From contig URKQ01000011.1 of the NCBI GenBank assembly GCA_900548455.1, positions 44,697 through 108,696 of the forward strand: DNA of 64,000 nt. The letters run 5' to 3'. Shown here piece after piece: positions 44,359 through 53,359 of the stretch (its first letter is position 1; every line of letters begins with the position of its first letter). Source of the stretch: an uncultured Clostridium sp. Its GTDB lineage: Bacteria; Bacillota; Clostridia; Clostridiales; Clostridiaceae. The position numbers were made by a program, and so were the translations under genes. The notes under the pieces were generated by a model. That model was not told the origin of the DNA, made no database searches, and saw nothing but the letters and a program-made list of their open reading frames with translations.

Positions 44359-45864
44359 CTAATAGTTATTCTTTTCTTCCCTTAGTTTTCTCTCAAGAAT
44401 TTTAGAGTTCTTCACCGCTCCGTATCCTAAGGCTACTGTATCTTGAAGCACTTGTTCACCTCTATCTAAAGCTTCTATATCAGATCTCTTTACAAGATAA
44501 CCTGTGATTCTTATAACATCACAATCATCACAATATAGTGAAAAATATCTAAGTCCTATATTAAAGCCTCCATTTATTATATCTAAAATTGATTTAGGAT
44601 TATTCTTAGCCATCTCATCAAATTTAAATATATCACCTATTCCAGACGGAAAATATTTATGGAATGGAGCACTTTGAACTAAATGTTCATGGATTGGTGG
44701 TTCCTCTCCTATAGGAATTCTACATCCTGGACTTGTCTCAAAATCAGTATCTATTCCAACTTGAGCATGTAATAAATAATGATTATCTGTTCCTTCGCAG
44801 TATGGCGCAGTATGAGCATTAACTCTGTCATACATAGCTTTTATTATTCTTTCTCCTAATTCATTTGCTTTTTTAGAATATCCAAATCTATCACACTGCT
44901 CAGTTGCTCCAAGTAAAGTATTTACACATTCTGCTAGTCCAACAAGTCCAAACATTGCTGAAAATCTATCTCTATATAATAATCCTTCTCTAACTAAAAA
45001 ACTAGATTCAAAGAAATTGCTTTCTTCAACTATAAATTTAACTCTTTTATCCATATAATCTAAAATAGCATCTACTGCATCTGGTAAAAGGATATTCATA
45101 AAATGCTCTTCATTATATGCCATTTTAGCAAGCTTAGAAAGTATCATCCTTACTAAAGTATAACTTCCACCACCAATGTTAAGTCCATTATAGCAACTTA
45201 CAATAGCATAGTTTTCCCCCAAGTCAGCTTTAAACATCTCATGATTCGCAAAACTTGGCTTAGCACAAGATAATCCAGTTTTAATTGCTTCAATTGCAAA
45301 ATCCTCTGGTGTTTCTTTGGAATACTTTAGTGTTATATTTGGAGTAGCATTTTGTAACTCTCTCTCTACTTCTAAAATTATTCTTCCCGCTTTAGTTGCC
45401 TTAGGACCTATATTAGAATGACAAAATGAATCCGTAATAGTTCTATCAATATGCTTTAAAAAGAATTTTATTGCTCTTCTAGCTTCATTCTCATCCTCAA
45501 CATATGGCTCTAATAAAGTATCTATATTTCCAATATATACTGGAAAAGAAGTTATTGATGGAACATGTTTATATATGATTAATAAATTATTAACTGCCTC
45601 CCAAATATCTTGAGCCGGCTCTAATCTTAAGAACTCACTACCATTTTTCATGAATGCTTCATAATCTGGCACAATGTATCTAGGTCTATACGGTGCTTTT
45701 CCTTCATTTAGGTCACAGATTATACCTGCTTCTTTATACATCTTAGTTTTAGACGACATATTTAAAACATCTAAACAGTTCTCTGATTCTTTTGCTAAAT
45801 TAAGAACTTTCATTTCATAAGTCAATGTCTTATCTTTGATAATATTAAGTATATTCTCTTTCAT
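44359..45864 (-). CDS. yjjI: YjjI-family glycyl-radical enzyme of unknown substrate
   Basis: This encodes 501 residues. The start at 45864 follows GGAGTG by 6 bases; the GTG at 45873 lies inside that site. The glycyl-radical loop near the C-terminus reads RITGYLVKR, with G455 as the predicted radical. SCYNGLNIGGGSY and TGLSCAKPSF supply candidate active-site cysteines. YjjI proteins are shorter than pyruvate formate-lyase (about 760) and have no established reaction. Such enzymes are destroyed by oxygen, in keeping with an anaerobe. The operon contains only this and its activase, so context gives no substrate. Confidence 0.9.
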   Translation of the reverse strand: MKENILNIIKDKTLTYEMKVLNLAKESENCLDVLNMSSKTKMYKEAGIICDLNEGKAPYRPRYIVPDYEAFMKNGSEFLRLEPAQDIWEAVNNLLIIYKHVPSITSFPVYIGNIDTLLEPYVEDENEARRAIKFFLKHIDRTITDSFCHSNIGPKATKAGRIILEVERELQNATPNITLKYSKETPEDFAIEAIKTGLSCAKPSFANHEMFKADLGENYAIVSCYNGLNIGGGSYTLVRMILSKLAKMAYNEEHFMNILLPDAVDAILDYMDKRVKFIVEESNFFESSFLVREGLLYRDRFSAMFGLVGLAECVNTLLGATEQCDRFGYSKKANELGERIIKAMYDRVNAHTAPYCEGTDNHYLLHAQVGIDTDFETSPGCRIPIGEEPPIHEHLVQSAPFHKYFPSGIGDIFKFDEMAKNNPKSILDIINGGFNIGLRYFSLYCDDCDVIRITGYLVKRSDIEALDRGEQVLQDTVALGYGAVKNSKILERKLREEKNNY

Positions 45865-45943
45865 ATAATTCACTCCATCCCTTTAATAGTACACATTAAA
45901 TAGTCAGAATTTATATATTATTGCGCTTTTTTATTAAATGAAC

Positions 45944-45971
45944 ATCATATTTCGACATTTGTGATGTACAA
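45944..45971 (-). promoter_or_regulatory. probable yjjI promoter
   Basis: On the minus strand TTGTAC (45971-45966), 16 bases, TATGAT (45949-45944). The remainder of the gene-free stretch 45865-46236 is AT-rich with no other feature that I can support. Confidence 0.45.
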
Positions 45972-46236
45972 TTATTCTTTGCACAACTAATATACTCTTC
46001 TTATTTATTATTATATTATAATTTAAGTGTTTTTTCCACATCATTAATATATATGTTACAATTAATTATTTACATTTTAAATTATATAAACACATTAAAT
46101 GTACCCTATTATAAAATAAAATTTTAGAAATTATAATAACAAATATAAATTTTATTTAACTTACACTTTTTATGAATAGAAACTCATATTCCTTCTTATA
46201 CTTAAAGTAATAAGGAACTTTCTGGAGGATAAATAT

Positions 46237-46731
46237 ATGATACTTGCAATTATCTCTGATACTCATATTCGAACTCACACTTCAAAATTCGAATCAATGC
46301 TGAAAGAAAATTTTTCTAACGTTGATATGATAATACATGCTGGAGACTATACTTCCAATAACATTATTGATATTTTAAAAAACACCTCCAAATTTCTTGG
46401 TGTATATGGCAATAATGACAATTCTAATTTAAGATCTATTCTATCAGAAAAAGAAATTATTACACTAGAAGGCTTCAAAATAGGACTATATCATGGACAT
46501 GGTAGTAAAAAGCAAACCTTAGATAATGTTTACGACATATTTAAAAACGATAAGCTTGATATAATAATTTATGGTCATAGCCATAAGCCAACTATCTTTA
46601 CAAAGGGAAAAACTCTATTCTTAAATCCAGGTTCATGTACAAGTAAAAGAAAAGAGCCTTGGTATTCATATATTATTTTAGAAATAAAAAAGGGGGCACC
46701 AATTGTCGCCTCCCTACACTTTTATAAGTAA
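46237..46731 (+). CDS. YfcE/MJ0936-type phosphodiesterase
   Basis: This 164-residue metallophosphoesterase has DTH (9-10 region), HAGD, GVYGNNDN, LYHGHG and YGHSH motifs providing two metal ions. GNND is normal for this family, which hydrolyses small phosphodiesters and is broad in vitro. GGAGG precedes the ATG. No co-directional partner exists; the tandem repeat array begins 10 bases after the stop, with no separate terminator, so the repeats may serve as the transcript end. Confidence 0.9.
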   Translation: MILAIISDTHIRTHTSKFESMLKENFSNVDMIIHAGDYTSNNIIDILKNTSKFLGVYGNNDNSNLRSILSEKEIITLEGFKIGLYHGHGSKKQTLDNVYDIFKNDKLDIIIYGHSHKPTIFTKGKTLFLNPGSCTSKRKEPWYSYIILEIKKGAPIVASLHFYK

Positions 46732-46740
46732 TTTCTAGTT

Positions 46741-47105
46741 TATATGCATGCTTTTCCCAAAGAGGGTTGGAAGGGTACCCTGTCCCCTCCTTGTTAAGGA
46801 GAGGTCCTCAAAGGGAACCATAGGGTTCCTTTTGAAAAAGCCTAATATTTTAATATCCGCTTATATGCACGCTTTTCCTAAATAGGGGTGAAGGGGGATT
46901 CTATCCCCTCCGATTCAAGGAGTCATTCCTCAGGAACCATAGGGTTCCTTTTGAAAAAGCTGAACATTATATATCCGCTTATATGCACGCTTTTCCTAAA
47001 TAGGGGTGAAGGGGGATTCTATCCCCTCCGGTTCAAGGAGAGGTCCTCAAGGGGAACCATAGGGTTCCTTTTGAAAAAGCCTAATATTTTAATATCTGCT
47101 TATAG
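46741..47105 (-). repeat. three tandem copies of the palindromic repeat (family 1)
   Basis: Units begin GCTTTTCC at 46750, 46871 and 46989 (periods 121 and 118 bases) and end in GAAAAAGC. Each has GGAACC-ATAG-GGTTCC and GGGGGATTCTATCCCC-type hairpins and is separated by TAATATTTTAATATCYGCTT. Orientation is opposite to the copies at 25328 and 63924. The array ends inside the 3' end of birA. Confidence 0.92.
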
Positions 47106-47915
47106 GTACCCATAAAGTCCTCTAACAGATACCTCTCCAGAGAAAACTTTATGGATACTATTATCTTCATATCTAACAATAAGCTGTCCATCTTCATCTA
47201 TGTCCACTACCCTACACAAAATTTCTTCATTTCTGGATATAATCTTAACATCCTTACCAATGACAACGGATGCTTTTTTACAAACCTGATTTACCAAACT
47301 GATATCTCCAGAATCCTTAAAAAGATCATAATACTTTTCAAAATAATTTAAAACTTTCCCTAGTAATTCAGCTCTATCAATCTTATGTCCCAATTCTTTC
47401 TTTAAAGAAGTAGCCTTCTCTTTCAATTCTTCTGGAAAATAATCCATATTAACATTTATACCTATTCCAACTACAACATAATTTATCTCATTTTCCTTTG
47501 TATTCATTTCAGTTAATATTCCACATATTTTTTTCCCATTAATAACTATATCATTAGGCCATTTGATTCCACAATCTATATTAAGTTCTTTTAACGCTTT
47601 ATATACTGCAGCTGCTGCTATAATTGTTATTTTAGATGCCATCTCTGGTAAAACCTTGGGTGCTAATCCTATAGTCATCCATATACCTGTTGATTTAGGT
47701 GACTCCCAATGTCTTCCTAACCTTCCCCTTCCAGTACTTTGCTCCTCAGCAACTACCGTTATGCCTTCAATAACTTTATTACTACACTGCTTCTTACACT
47801 GTACGTTGGTAGAATCAATTGTATCATAGTAAATATAATTTCTTCCTATATATTTAGTATCCAAATGTTTACATACCATTCCATAATCTATTACATCCTT
47901 TTCATCAAAGTTCAT
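47100..47915 (-). CDS. birA: biotin--protein ligase without N-terminal HTH
   Basis: This 271-residue enzyme activates biotin with ATP and attaches it to carrier proteins such as the acetyl-CoA carboxylase BCCP. The biotin/AMP loop GRGRLGRHWESP and KWPNDIVI are intact; a C-terminal SH3-like domain ends KVFSGEVSVRG. The catalytic domain starts by residue 25, leaving no room for the DNA-binding domain of bifunctional BirA, so it should not act as a repressor. GGTGG precedes the ATG. The last residues are coded inside the end of the repeat array. Confidence 0.93.
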   Translation of the reverse strand: MNFDEKDVIDYGMVCKHLDTKYIGRNYIYYDTIDSTNVQCKKQCSNKVIEGITVVAEEQSTGRGRLGRHWESPKSTGIWMTIGLAPKVLPEMASKITIIAAAAVYKALKELNIDCGIKWPNDIVINGKKICGILTEMNTKENEINYVVVGIGINVNMDYFPEELKEKATSLKKELGHKIDRAELLGKVLNYFEKYYDLFKDSGDISLVNQVCKKASVVIGKDVKIISRNEEILCRVVDIDEDGQLIVRYEDNSIHKVFSGEVSVRGLYGYL

Positions 47916-47938
47916 TTACTGCAACCACCTAACCACCA

Positions 47939-48604
47939 TTATTCTTCCGGAATGTTATATTCTTTAAACATTCTTCTTCTTTTTTCTATATAATTTTCAC
48001 ATCTTTCTTTAAAGATATTAATATTATTTTCTTCTCTTGTAATCTCTTCAGTAGATTTAAATCCTCTTCCCAATCTATCACAAATTCCTAGTAATGCAAT
48101 GTCCTCATAAATACCACTTTTTACTACTAAATTATAATCTGCAAATTCATTATCTTTAACTATAAATAAAATTTGCATATGTAACCTGACTAAATAATAT
48201 ACGTACTTATAAAACTCATCATCTTCGTCAATATTCCAGCTCTTCATTACTTCTTTAATCATTTCTCCACCAACTTTATCGTGATCATAAGAAGTTATCC
48301 ATCCTCTTCTTGTTTTGGTAGTAGTAATTTTACCTATATCATGAAACAATGCTGCCCACATGAACCCCTTAGGATTTTTACTATAATTTTTTCTTTTAGC
48401 AGCTTCATCAACTACTTGCATAGTGTGGTTCCATACATTACCTTCTGGATGATGCTTATGATTTTGTTCTATAAATTCAAATTTTAATATATAATTGTAC
48501 GGAAATTCATTTGGAAACTTTCCTTCTTCTTTTAGTCTATTGAAATATCTTGAAGGTTTTTCATCCTCTAGTAAATGTTTAGTAAATTCCTGAAAGTAAT
48601 TCAT
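47939..48604 (-). CDS. HD-domain phosphohydrolase (HDIG)
   Basis: This 221-residue protein has HD motifs NVWNHTMQVV, ALFHDIGKITT and DHDKVGG, a metal-dependent phosphohydrolase core related to the HD domain of tRNA nucleotidyltransferases. The N-terminal helix pattern NYFQEFTKHLLEDEKPSRYF resembles the region preceding that domain in CCA-adding enzymes, but the nucleotidyltransferase domain is absent. GGAAG precedes the ATG. birA follows after 23 bases, so the two are likely co-transcribed. The substrate is unknown. Confidence 0.85.
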   Translation of the reverse strand: MNYFQEFTKHLLEDEKPSRYFNRLKEEGKFPNEFPYNYILKFEFIEQNHKHHPEGNVWNHTMQVVDEAAKRKNYSKNPKGFMWAALFHDIGKITTTKTRRGWITSYDHDKVGGEMIKEVMKSWNIDEDDEFYKYVYYLVRLHMQILFIVKDNEFADYNLVVKSGIYEDIALLGICDRLGRGFKSTEEITREENNINIFKERCENYIEKRRRMFKEYNIPEE

Positions 48605-48761
48605 TATTGACTTCCTTTCTATATCTCAATTTTTATGTCAACAAATATAATATAATCATCACTTTTAAATTAACTTATCTCTAATGCTTATTATAAGCTT
48701 AAACTAATAAAATATACAAATTATGCAAGCCTACAATTACATATATATCCACATATAAGCA

Positions 48762-48793
48762 AAGGTTGTTGCAATAAATATTGCAACAACCTT
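48762..48793 (-). terminator. hairpin after the VanW gene
   Basis: AAGGTTGTTGCAATA pairs with TATTGCAACAACCTT around a short loop. It is just beyond the VanW stop on the minus strand, though the U-tract is poor. Confidence 0.65.
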
Positions 48794-48796
48794 ATA

Positions 48797-50257
48797 TTAC
48801 GGTGCTGGTGTTTCAGGTTGAGTTTCCGGCTCAGCTTTTACTACTGGCTTTGTACCTCTTCTAATAATTCTAGGTAATGAAGCATAAGTATCATTATTTA
48901 ACAATTCTCTATTAGTCTCAACACCATTTGTATAAGTTATTCTGTATGCTTTAACTTTATAACCAGTGCTACCGTTTTGCTTAACAACTTCTTTTCCCTG
49001 CTCTAATGAAGCATCGTCTTCATATTTTACAGCTAAAGGCACTGTTTCATATACATCAGAAACAAATCCGTAAGTCTTTCCTGCATTCACAGAGGAATTA
49101 GAATATATATTAAAAGTAAGTGTTCCTCCACCTGCATATCCTTCAATATATATTGGATAATCATAACTATTGGTAAATACATAATCCAAATATCCATAAG
49201 CTATTGTTGCATCTAATCCTAAATCCACATATCCAACAGGCATACTATGATTTGTTCTTTGATCTGGAAGAATTCCTGTTTTTAACACTGCATTATGTAG
49301 AGTTGATGACACCTGACAGATTCCTCCACCATAGCCTTTTTCAAGCTTGTCCCCTACATAAACACCACCTTCTTGATATCCCTTATCCGGTGTTGTGTCT
49401 CCTACAACAGTATTAAAGCTAAAGCTTTCTCCAGGCATTAATACTATTCCATTAAGAGTTCTAGCTCCAATTGAAATATTAGTTCCTCTACTAGGATCTG
49501 ATGTTCCATACTTAGTGGAAGCTGTTGAAATCATAGTATTAACTGCAGAAAGCGCTTCCTTATTCCTTACTGGAACTTCTTCAGTTATTACTCCTTCAAC
49601 CTCTATGTTTCCTTCCTTGCTATCTTTTACCTTTGTATTAATTTCATCTAACAAAGCCTCAGTATCAAGTTTTCTACCCACAACATGATCGGTAACCGAA
49701 AATCCAGATCCACTTTTAGTAATTGTAGCATCTTTTTTTTCAACATTAACTTCACTTTCAATATTAGAAACCATTGAATTAATAGCCTCATCATTATAAG
49801 TAAATGAAATATTAAGTTCTTTTACTTCCGGATTCTTTATAGCTTTAAACTTTTTTAAAGTTTTCAAATCCCTATTAACACTGAATGCTTCATCCACAGT
49901 TTCATCAATATTAAAATTTACATCTAAATCATCATAATTAATATTATAATTATTATCTCCAACAGTAATCGAAACTAATCTGTTAGATAATTCATCAGTA
50001 TATTTTTTGTGAAGTTCATTTTTCGCTTCTTCCATAGACATATTTCCAACATCTATTCCATCTATAGATATTCCCGGCATAATTAAATTATCATACTTAG
50101 ATACCGTGGAATGTATATAAACACCTCTCGCGATACAAATTAAAAGAATAATTCCTACAATAATTGAAGCTATTATTGTATTACGTTTTTTGTTAATTTT
50201 TTTCAAATTAACTTCTCCATTGCTGCTTGCATCTCCGCCATCAAGTTTCATATCCAT
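48797..50257 (-). CDS. VanW-family cell-wall protein with G5 domain
   Basis: This encodes 486 residues. The start at 50257 follows AAAGGAATG and gives a cytoplasmic tail, one membrane helix (about 28-47) and a large exterior part. In order: a peptidoglycan-binding-4 type domain (about 65-255), the VanW domain with FSFNTVVGDTTPDKGYQEGG and GGGICQVSSTLHNA, and a C-terminal G5-like segment (TVPLAVKYEDD...) with a Pro/Glu tail. Bacillus YoaR is alike. The domain occurs near vancomycin clusters but its biochemical role is unknown. It is monocistronic. Confidence 0.88.
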   Translation of the reverse strand: MDMKLDGGDASSNGEVNLKKINKKRNTIIASIIVGIILLICIARGVYIHSTVSKYDNLIMPGISIDGIDVGNMSMEEAKNELHKKYTDELSNRLVSITVGDNNYNINYDDLDVNFNIDETVDEAFSVNRDLKTLKKFKAIKNPEVKELNISFTYNDEAINSMVSNIESEVNVEKKDATITKSGSGFSVTDHVVGRKLDTEALLDEINTKVKDSKEGNIEVEGVITEEVPVRNKEALSAVNTMISTASTKYGTSDPSRGTNISIGARTLNGIVLMPGESFSFNTVVGDTTPDKGYQEGGVYVGDKLEKGYGGGICQVSSTLHNAVLKTGILPDQRTNHSMPVGYVDLGLDATIAYGYLDYVFTNSYDYPIYIEGYAGGGTLTFNIYSNSSVNAGKTYGFVSDVYETVPLAVKYEDDASLEQGKEVVKQNGSTGYKVKAYRITYTNGVETNRELLNNDTYASLPRIIRRGTKPVVKAEPETQPETPAP

Positions 50258-50423
50258 AGTAACATTCCTTTCACTCACATTCACATATTTGACTTGATAT
50301 ATAAAGTATATCATATATTTATCGTATTTTCACACATAATGTATTACGATTTTTAATAAAAATAATTCTATTTTGTTAGAAAATATTTTTTAAACTCGTT
50401 TTAAGTCAATATATAAACATAAG

Positions 50424-50455
50424 TTAAAAAGCTGTGGTAACCCACAGCTTTTTAA
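50424..50455 (-). terminator. terminator after thlA
   Basis: TTAAAAAGCTGTGG (50424-50437), loop TAAC, CCACAGCTTTTTAA (50442-50455). It is symmetrical. Confidence 0.9.
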
Positions 50456-50460
50456 TCTAT

Positions 50461-51639
50461 CTATCTCTCTAAAACTATTGCCATACCTTGTCCGCCACCT
50501 ATACATAAAGTAGCCAATCCTCTTTTGCTATCTCTTCTAATCATTTCATAAATTAGAGTAGTTATAATTCTAGTTCCAGAAGCTCCAACTGGATGTCCCA
50601 AAGCTATTGCCCCACCATTTACATTTACCTTATCCTTATCAAAATGTAATTCTTGTGAAACTGCTATAGATTGAGATGCAAAAGCCTCATTAGCTTCTAC
50701 TAGATCTATATCATCAATAGTTAATCCTGTTTTATTAAACAATCTAGTTGTTGCTTCATAAGGTCCACAACCCATAACTTTTGGATCAACTCCACCTGAT
50801 GCATAAGCTTTAATAGTTGCAAGATACTTTATTCCTAATTCTTCTGCTTTATCCTTAGCCATAACAATAAGCATTGCAGCCCCATCATTTATTCCTGAAG
50901 CATTACCTGCTGTTACAGTACCGTCTTTTTTAAATGCTGGTTTTAATTTAGCTAATTTTTCAATAGTAGTTCCAAATTTAGCATATTCGTCAGTATCAAA
51001 TATAATTGGATCACCTTTACGTTGAGGAATTTCAACTGGAACTATCTCATCTTTAAACTTACCTTCTTTTATTGCCTTTTCAGCTTTCATCTGGCTATTT
51101 AAGGCAAATTCATCTTGCATTTCTCTTGTAATTCCATATTGAGTTGCTACATTCTCTGCAGTAACTCCCATATGATAATCATTAAATGCTTCCCATAAAG
51201 CATCCTTAATCATTGAGTCAACAATTTTACCGTCATTCATTCTTTGTCCCCATCTTGTTGTTGGTAATAAATATGGTGCATTACTCATTGATTCAGTTCC
51301 ACCACAAAGAATTACATCAGCTTCTCCAGCCTTTATAGCTTGAGACGCTAATGATACTGATTTTATACCAGAACCACAAACTTTATTTACTGTAAATGCA
51401 GTAGAACCTTCACTTAATCCTGCATTTAAAGCAATTTGTCTAGCTATGTTTTGACCTAATCCAGCGCTAATTACATTTCCTACAATAGCTTCATCAATTA
51501 TTTCAGGTTTTATACCTGCTCTTCTTATTGCTTCCTTTGCAGCTATTGTTCCTAAATCTGTAGCTGAAAATTTTGATAATGAACCTCCAAAAGATCCTAT
51601 TGCTGTTCTAGCAGCACTAACAACAACTACTTCTCTCAT
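50461..51639 (-). CDS. thlA: acetyl-CoA acetyltransferase (thiolase)
   Basis: This 392-residue enzyme condenses two acetyl-CoA to acetoacetyl-CoA, the first step to butyrate or butanol. The start at 51639 gives MREVVVVSAART, the family's usual beginning. Active residues: C88 (KVCGSG), the His of ALGHPVGASG and the second Cys of CIGGGQG. Unusually for a central clostridial gene, the upstream region carries a -24/-12 sigma-54 promoter instead of an obvious sigma-A one, and a sigma-54 activator gene lies immediately upstream on the same strand. Confidence 0.97.
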   Translation of the reverse strand: MREVVVVSAARTAIGSFGGSLSKFSATDLGTIAAKEAIRRAGIKPEIIDEAIVGNVISAGLGQNIARQIALNAGLSEGSTAFTVNKVCGSGIKSVSLASQAIKAGEADVILCGGTESMSNAPYLLPTTRWGQRMNDGKIVDSMIKDALWEAFNDYHMGVTAENVATQYGITREMQDEFALNSQMKAEKAIKEGKFKDEIVPVEIPQRKGDPIIFDTDEYAKFGTTIEKLAKLKPAFKKDGTVTAGNASGINDGAAMLIVMAKDKAEELGIKYLATIKAYASGGVDPKVMGCGPYEATTRLFNKTGLTIDDIDLVEANEAFASQSIAVSQELHFDKDKVNVNGGAIALGHPVGASGTRIITTLIYEMIRRDSKRGLATLCIGGGQGMAIVLER

Positions 51640-51706
51640 AACATACCCCATCCTTTTCATTTTTTTTAACGAAGTTTATTTATTTGTTTCTTATACCACT
51701 ATATAG

Positions 51707-51724
51707 TAGCAATTTTCATGCCAA
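51707..51724 (-). promoter_or_regulatory. sigma-54 (-24/-12) promoter of thlA
   Basis: On the minus strand TTGGCATGAAAATTGCTA has GG and GC separated by exactly 10 bases, matching TTGGCACGnnnnTTGCW at all key positions but one. Start near 51698, giving a 5' UTR of about 60 bases. Confidence 0.82.
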
Positions 51725-51774
51725 AATATAAAACCTTGAAAACACAGGGTTTCAGAAAATCAAAACCAACAATA

Positions 51775-51792
51775 TGTAAACCGAAGTTTACA
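51775..51792. promoter_or_regulatory. candidate activator binding site upstream of thlA
   Basis: The perfect palindrome TGTAAAC-CGAA-GTTTACA lies about 75 bases upstream of the predicted start, in the range of sigma-54 enhancer sites. The same half-sites recur in the palindrome at 51938-51973. Confidence 0.6.
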
Positions 51793-51932
51793 CGTGATAA
51801 ATTTACTTTTCTTTCCTATATATCTCTTTTATGAATTTTCCTTGATTTCTTTGTGTTTTTTTTAACAAAAGTTAAAATTATTGTTAAATTTTTATCGTTT
51901 TCACTGAAAAATCACATCTTCATAAAAAAAAC

Positions 51933-51978
51933 AATAGTGTAAACTTTAATATACATGTATATTAAAGTTTACACTATT
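51933..51978 (-). terminator. 46-base perfect palindrome ending the activator gene
   Basis: A fully self-complementary 46-base sequence (centre ACATGT) with T8 following on the minus strand. It overlaps the last codons of the activator gene and contains TGTAAAC and GTTTACA half-sites identical to those at 51775, so it may double as an enhancer site. Confidence 0.8.
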
Positions 51979-53336
51979 CTGTCATTTAACCTTAATTTGT
52001 TGATTTTTTTATATAATGCTTGTCTACTAATACCTAAAATTTTAGATGCTTCAATTTTATTTCCTTTTGTTTTCTCTAAAACCTGTATAATAACTTGTGC
52101 TTCAACTCTATCTACTATTTCACTTAGATTACCATTTATATATTTATCTTTTGGAATTTCATTATTAGTTATCTTACTTGGCAGGTGCTCTGGTGTAATC
52201 TCTATATCATCATTTAACAGATTAACCGCTCTTTCTATGACATTTTCCAGTTCTCTAACATTTCCAGGCCAATTATAATTTTCTAGGCATATTAGTGCGT
52301 CTTCTCTAATTCCTTCACTATATATTCCATATTTCAGACAAATTTTCTTTCTTAATGATTCTGCTAAAATTCTTATATCATCTTTACGTTCATGTAAGCT
52401 AGGAATCTTTATATTAAGTACATTCAATCTGTAATATAAATCTTCACGAAACTTACCTTCATCAATCAATTTTGATAAATTTTTATTAGTTGCAGCAATA
52501 ATTCTTACATCAATTTTTTTAACTTCATTACTTCCAACTCTAACAACTTCTCTCTCCTGTATTACCCTTAATAACTTAACTTGCATAAATAGCGGCATAT
52601 CACCTATCTCATCTAATAAAATTGTGCCTCCATTAGCTACTTCAAATTTCCCTTTTTGCCCAGTTTTCTTAGCCCCTGTAAAAGCTCCTCCATCATATCC
52701 AAACATTTCAGATTCAAATAACTCTGGTGGAATTGCACCGCAATTTATTTTTACAAAGGGTCCCTTTGATCTACTACTTTCGTTATGAATAGCTTCAGCT
52801 AAAAGTTCCTTTCCAGTTCCACTATCTCCAGTAATTAAAATTGAGGAACTCCCTTTTGCAACTCTCTCTGCAAAATGAATCACTTCTAAAAACTTTTCAC
52901 TTTTCCCTATAAGTTTATCAAAGGTAGTTGTAGCCCTATTCCCAAAAGTGAATTTATTTTGGTAGGGTTCCCTATTTCTCTCTGCCACATTTACTTTATT
53001 CGTTAAAGAATTTAAGTTATGAATATCTCTAAACATTACTCTTCCAATGGCTCCTCTTATTTTACCATCAATAATTAGAGGAACTCTCATTGAAATCATC
53101 TTATGATTATTTACTTCTTGGATATCTCCTACTTCTTTCACACTATTTTTGGCAACTATATGTAATCTCGTATTAGGAATTACCTTGGTTACATGATTTC
53201 CTTCTGGATGTTCACATCTTAAAAATTTTTTATATCCATCTGTCATCATTGTAATAATTCCATCTTCATCTACTATAACAATAAATTCCCCTAGACTGTT
53301 TAATGCCGCCGTAAGTATATCTTCCTCCACATTCAT
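51969..53336 (-). CDS. sigma-54-dependent transcriptional activator (PAS-AAA-Fis)
   Basis: This encodes 455 residues. N-terminal PAS-like domain (about 5-110), then an AAA+ domain with Walker A GDSGTGKE (170-177), GAFTGA loop (217-222) that contacts sigma-54, and Walker B GGTILLDEIG, then a Fis-type HTH (NKIEASKILGISRQALYKKI). It remodels sigma-54 polymerase. Because a -24/-12 promoter stands directly downstream before thlA, thlA is its likely target. It is third in a run with the NusG-II and Gx-transporter genes (gaps 11 and 23 bases), so a redox or metabolic signal through the PAS domain is plausible. Confidence 0.94.
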   Translation of the reverse strand: MNVEEDILTAALNSLGEFIVIVDEDGIITMMTDGYKKFLRCEHPEGNHVTKVIPNTRLHIVAKNSVKEVGDIQEVNNHKMISMRVPLIIDGKIRGAIGRVMFRDIHNLNSLTNKVNVAERNREPYQNKFTFGNRATTTFDKLIGKSEKFLEVIHFAERVAKGSSSILITGDSGTGKELLAEAIHNESSRSKGPFVKINCGAIPPELFESEMFGYDGGAFTGAKKTGQKGKFEVANGGTILLDEIGDMPLFMQVKLLRVIQEREVVRVGSNEVKKIDVRIIAATNKNLSKLIDEGKFREDLYYRLNVLNIKIPSLHERKDDIRILAESLRKKICLKYGIYSEGIREDALICLENYNWPGNVRELENVIERAVNLLNDDIEITPEHLPSKITNNEIPKDKYINGNLSEIVDRVEAQVIIQVLEKTKGNKIEASKILGISRQALYKKINKLRLNDRIV

Positions 53337-53359
53337 CTATTTTTCCCCCAAAAATATAT

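Noticed and set aside
46741..47105. Possible CRISPR array
   Set aside because: Units are about 120 bases and repeated almost entirely, with no unique spacers of 30-40 bases and no cas genes nearby.
46888..47115. 75-residue ORF inside the tandem repeat
   Set aside because: It arises from the repeat sequence, changes with each unit, has no family resemblance, and its reading depends on the tandem copies. It is treated as non-coding.
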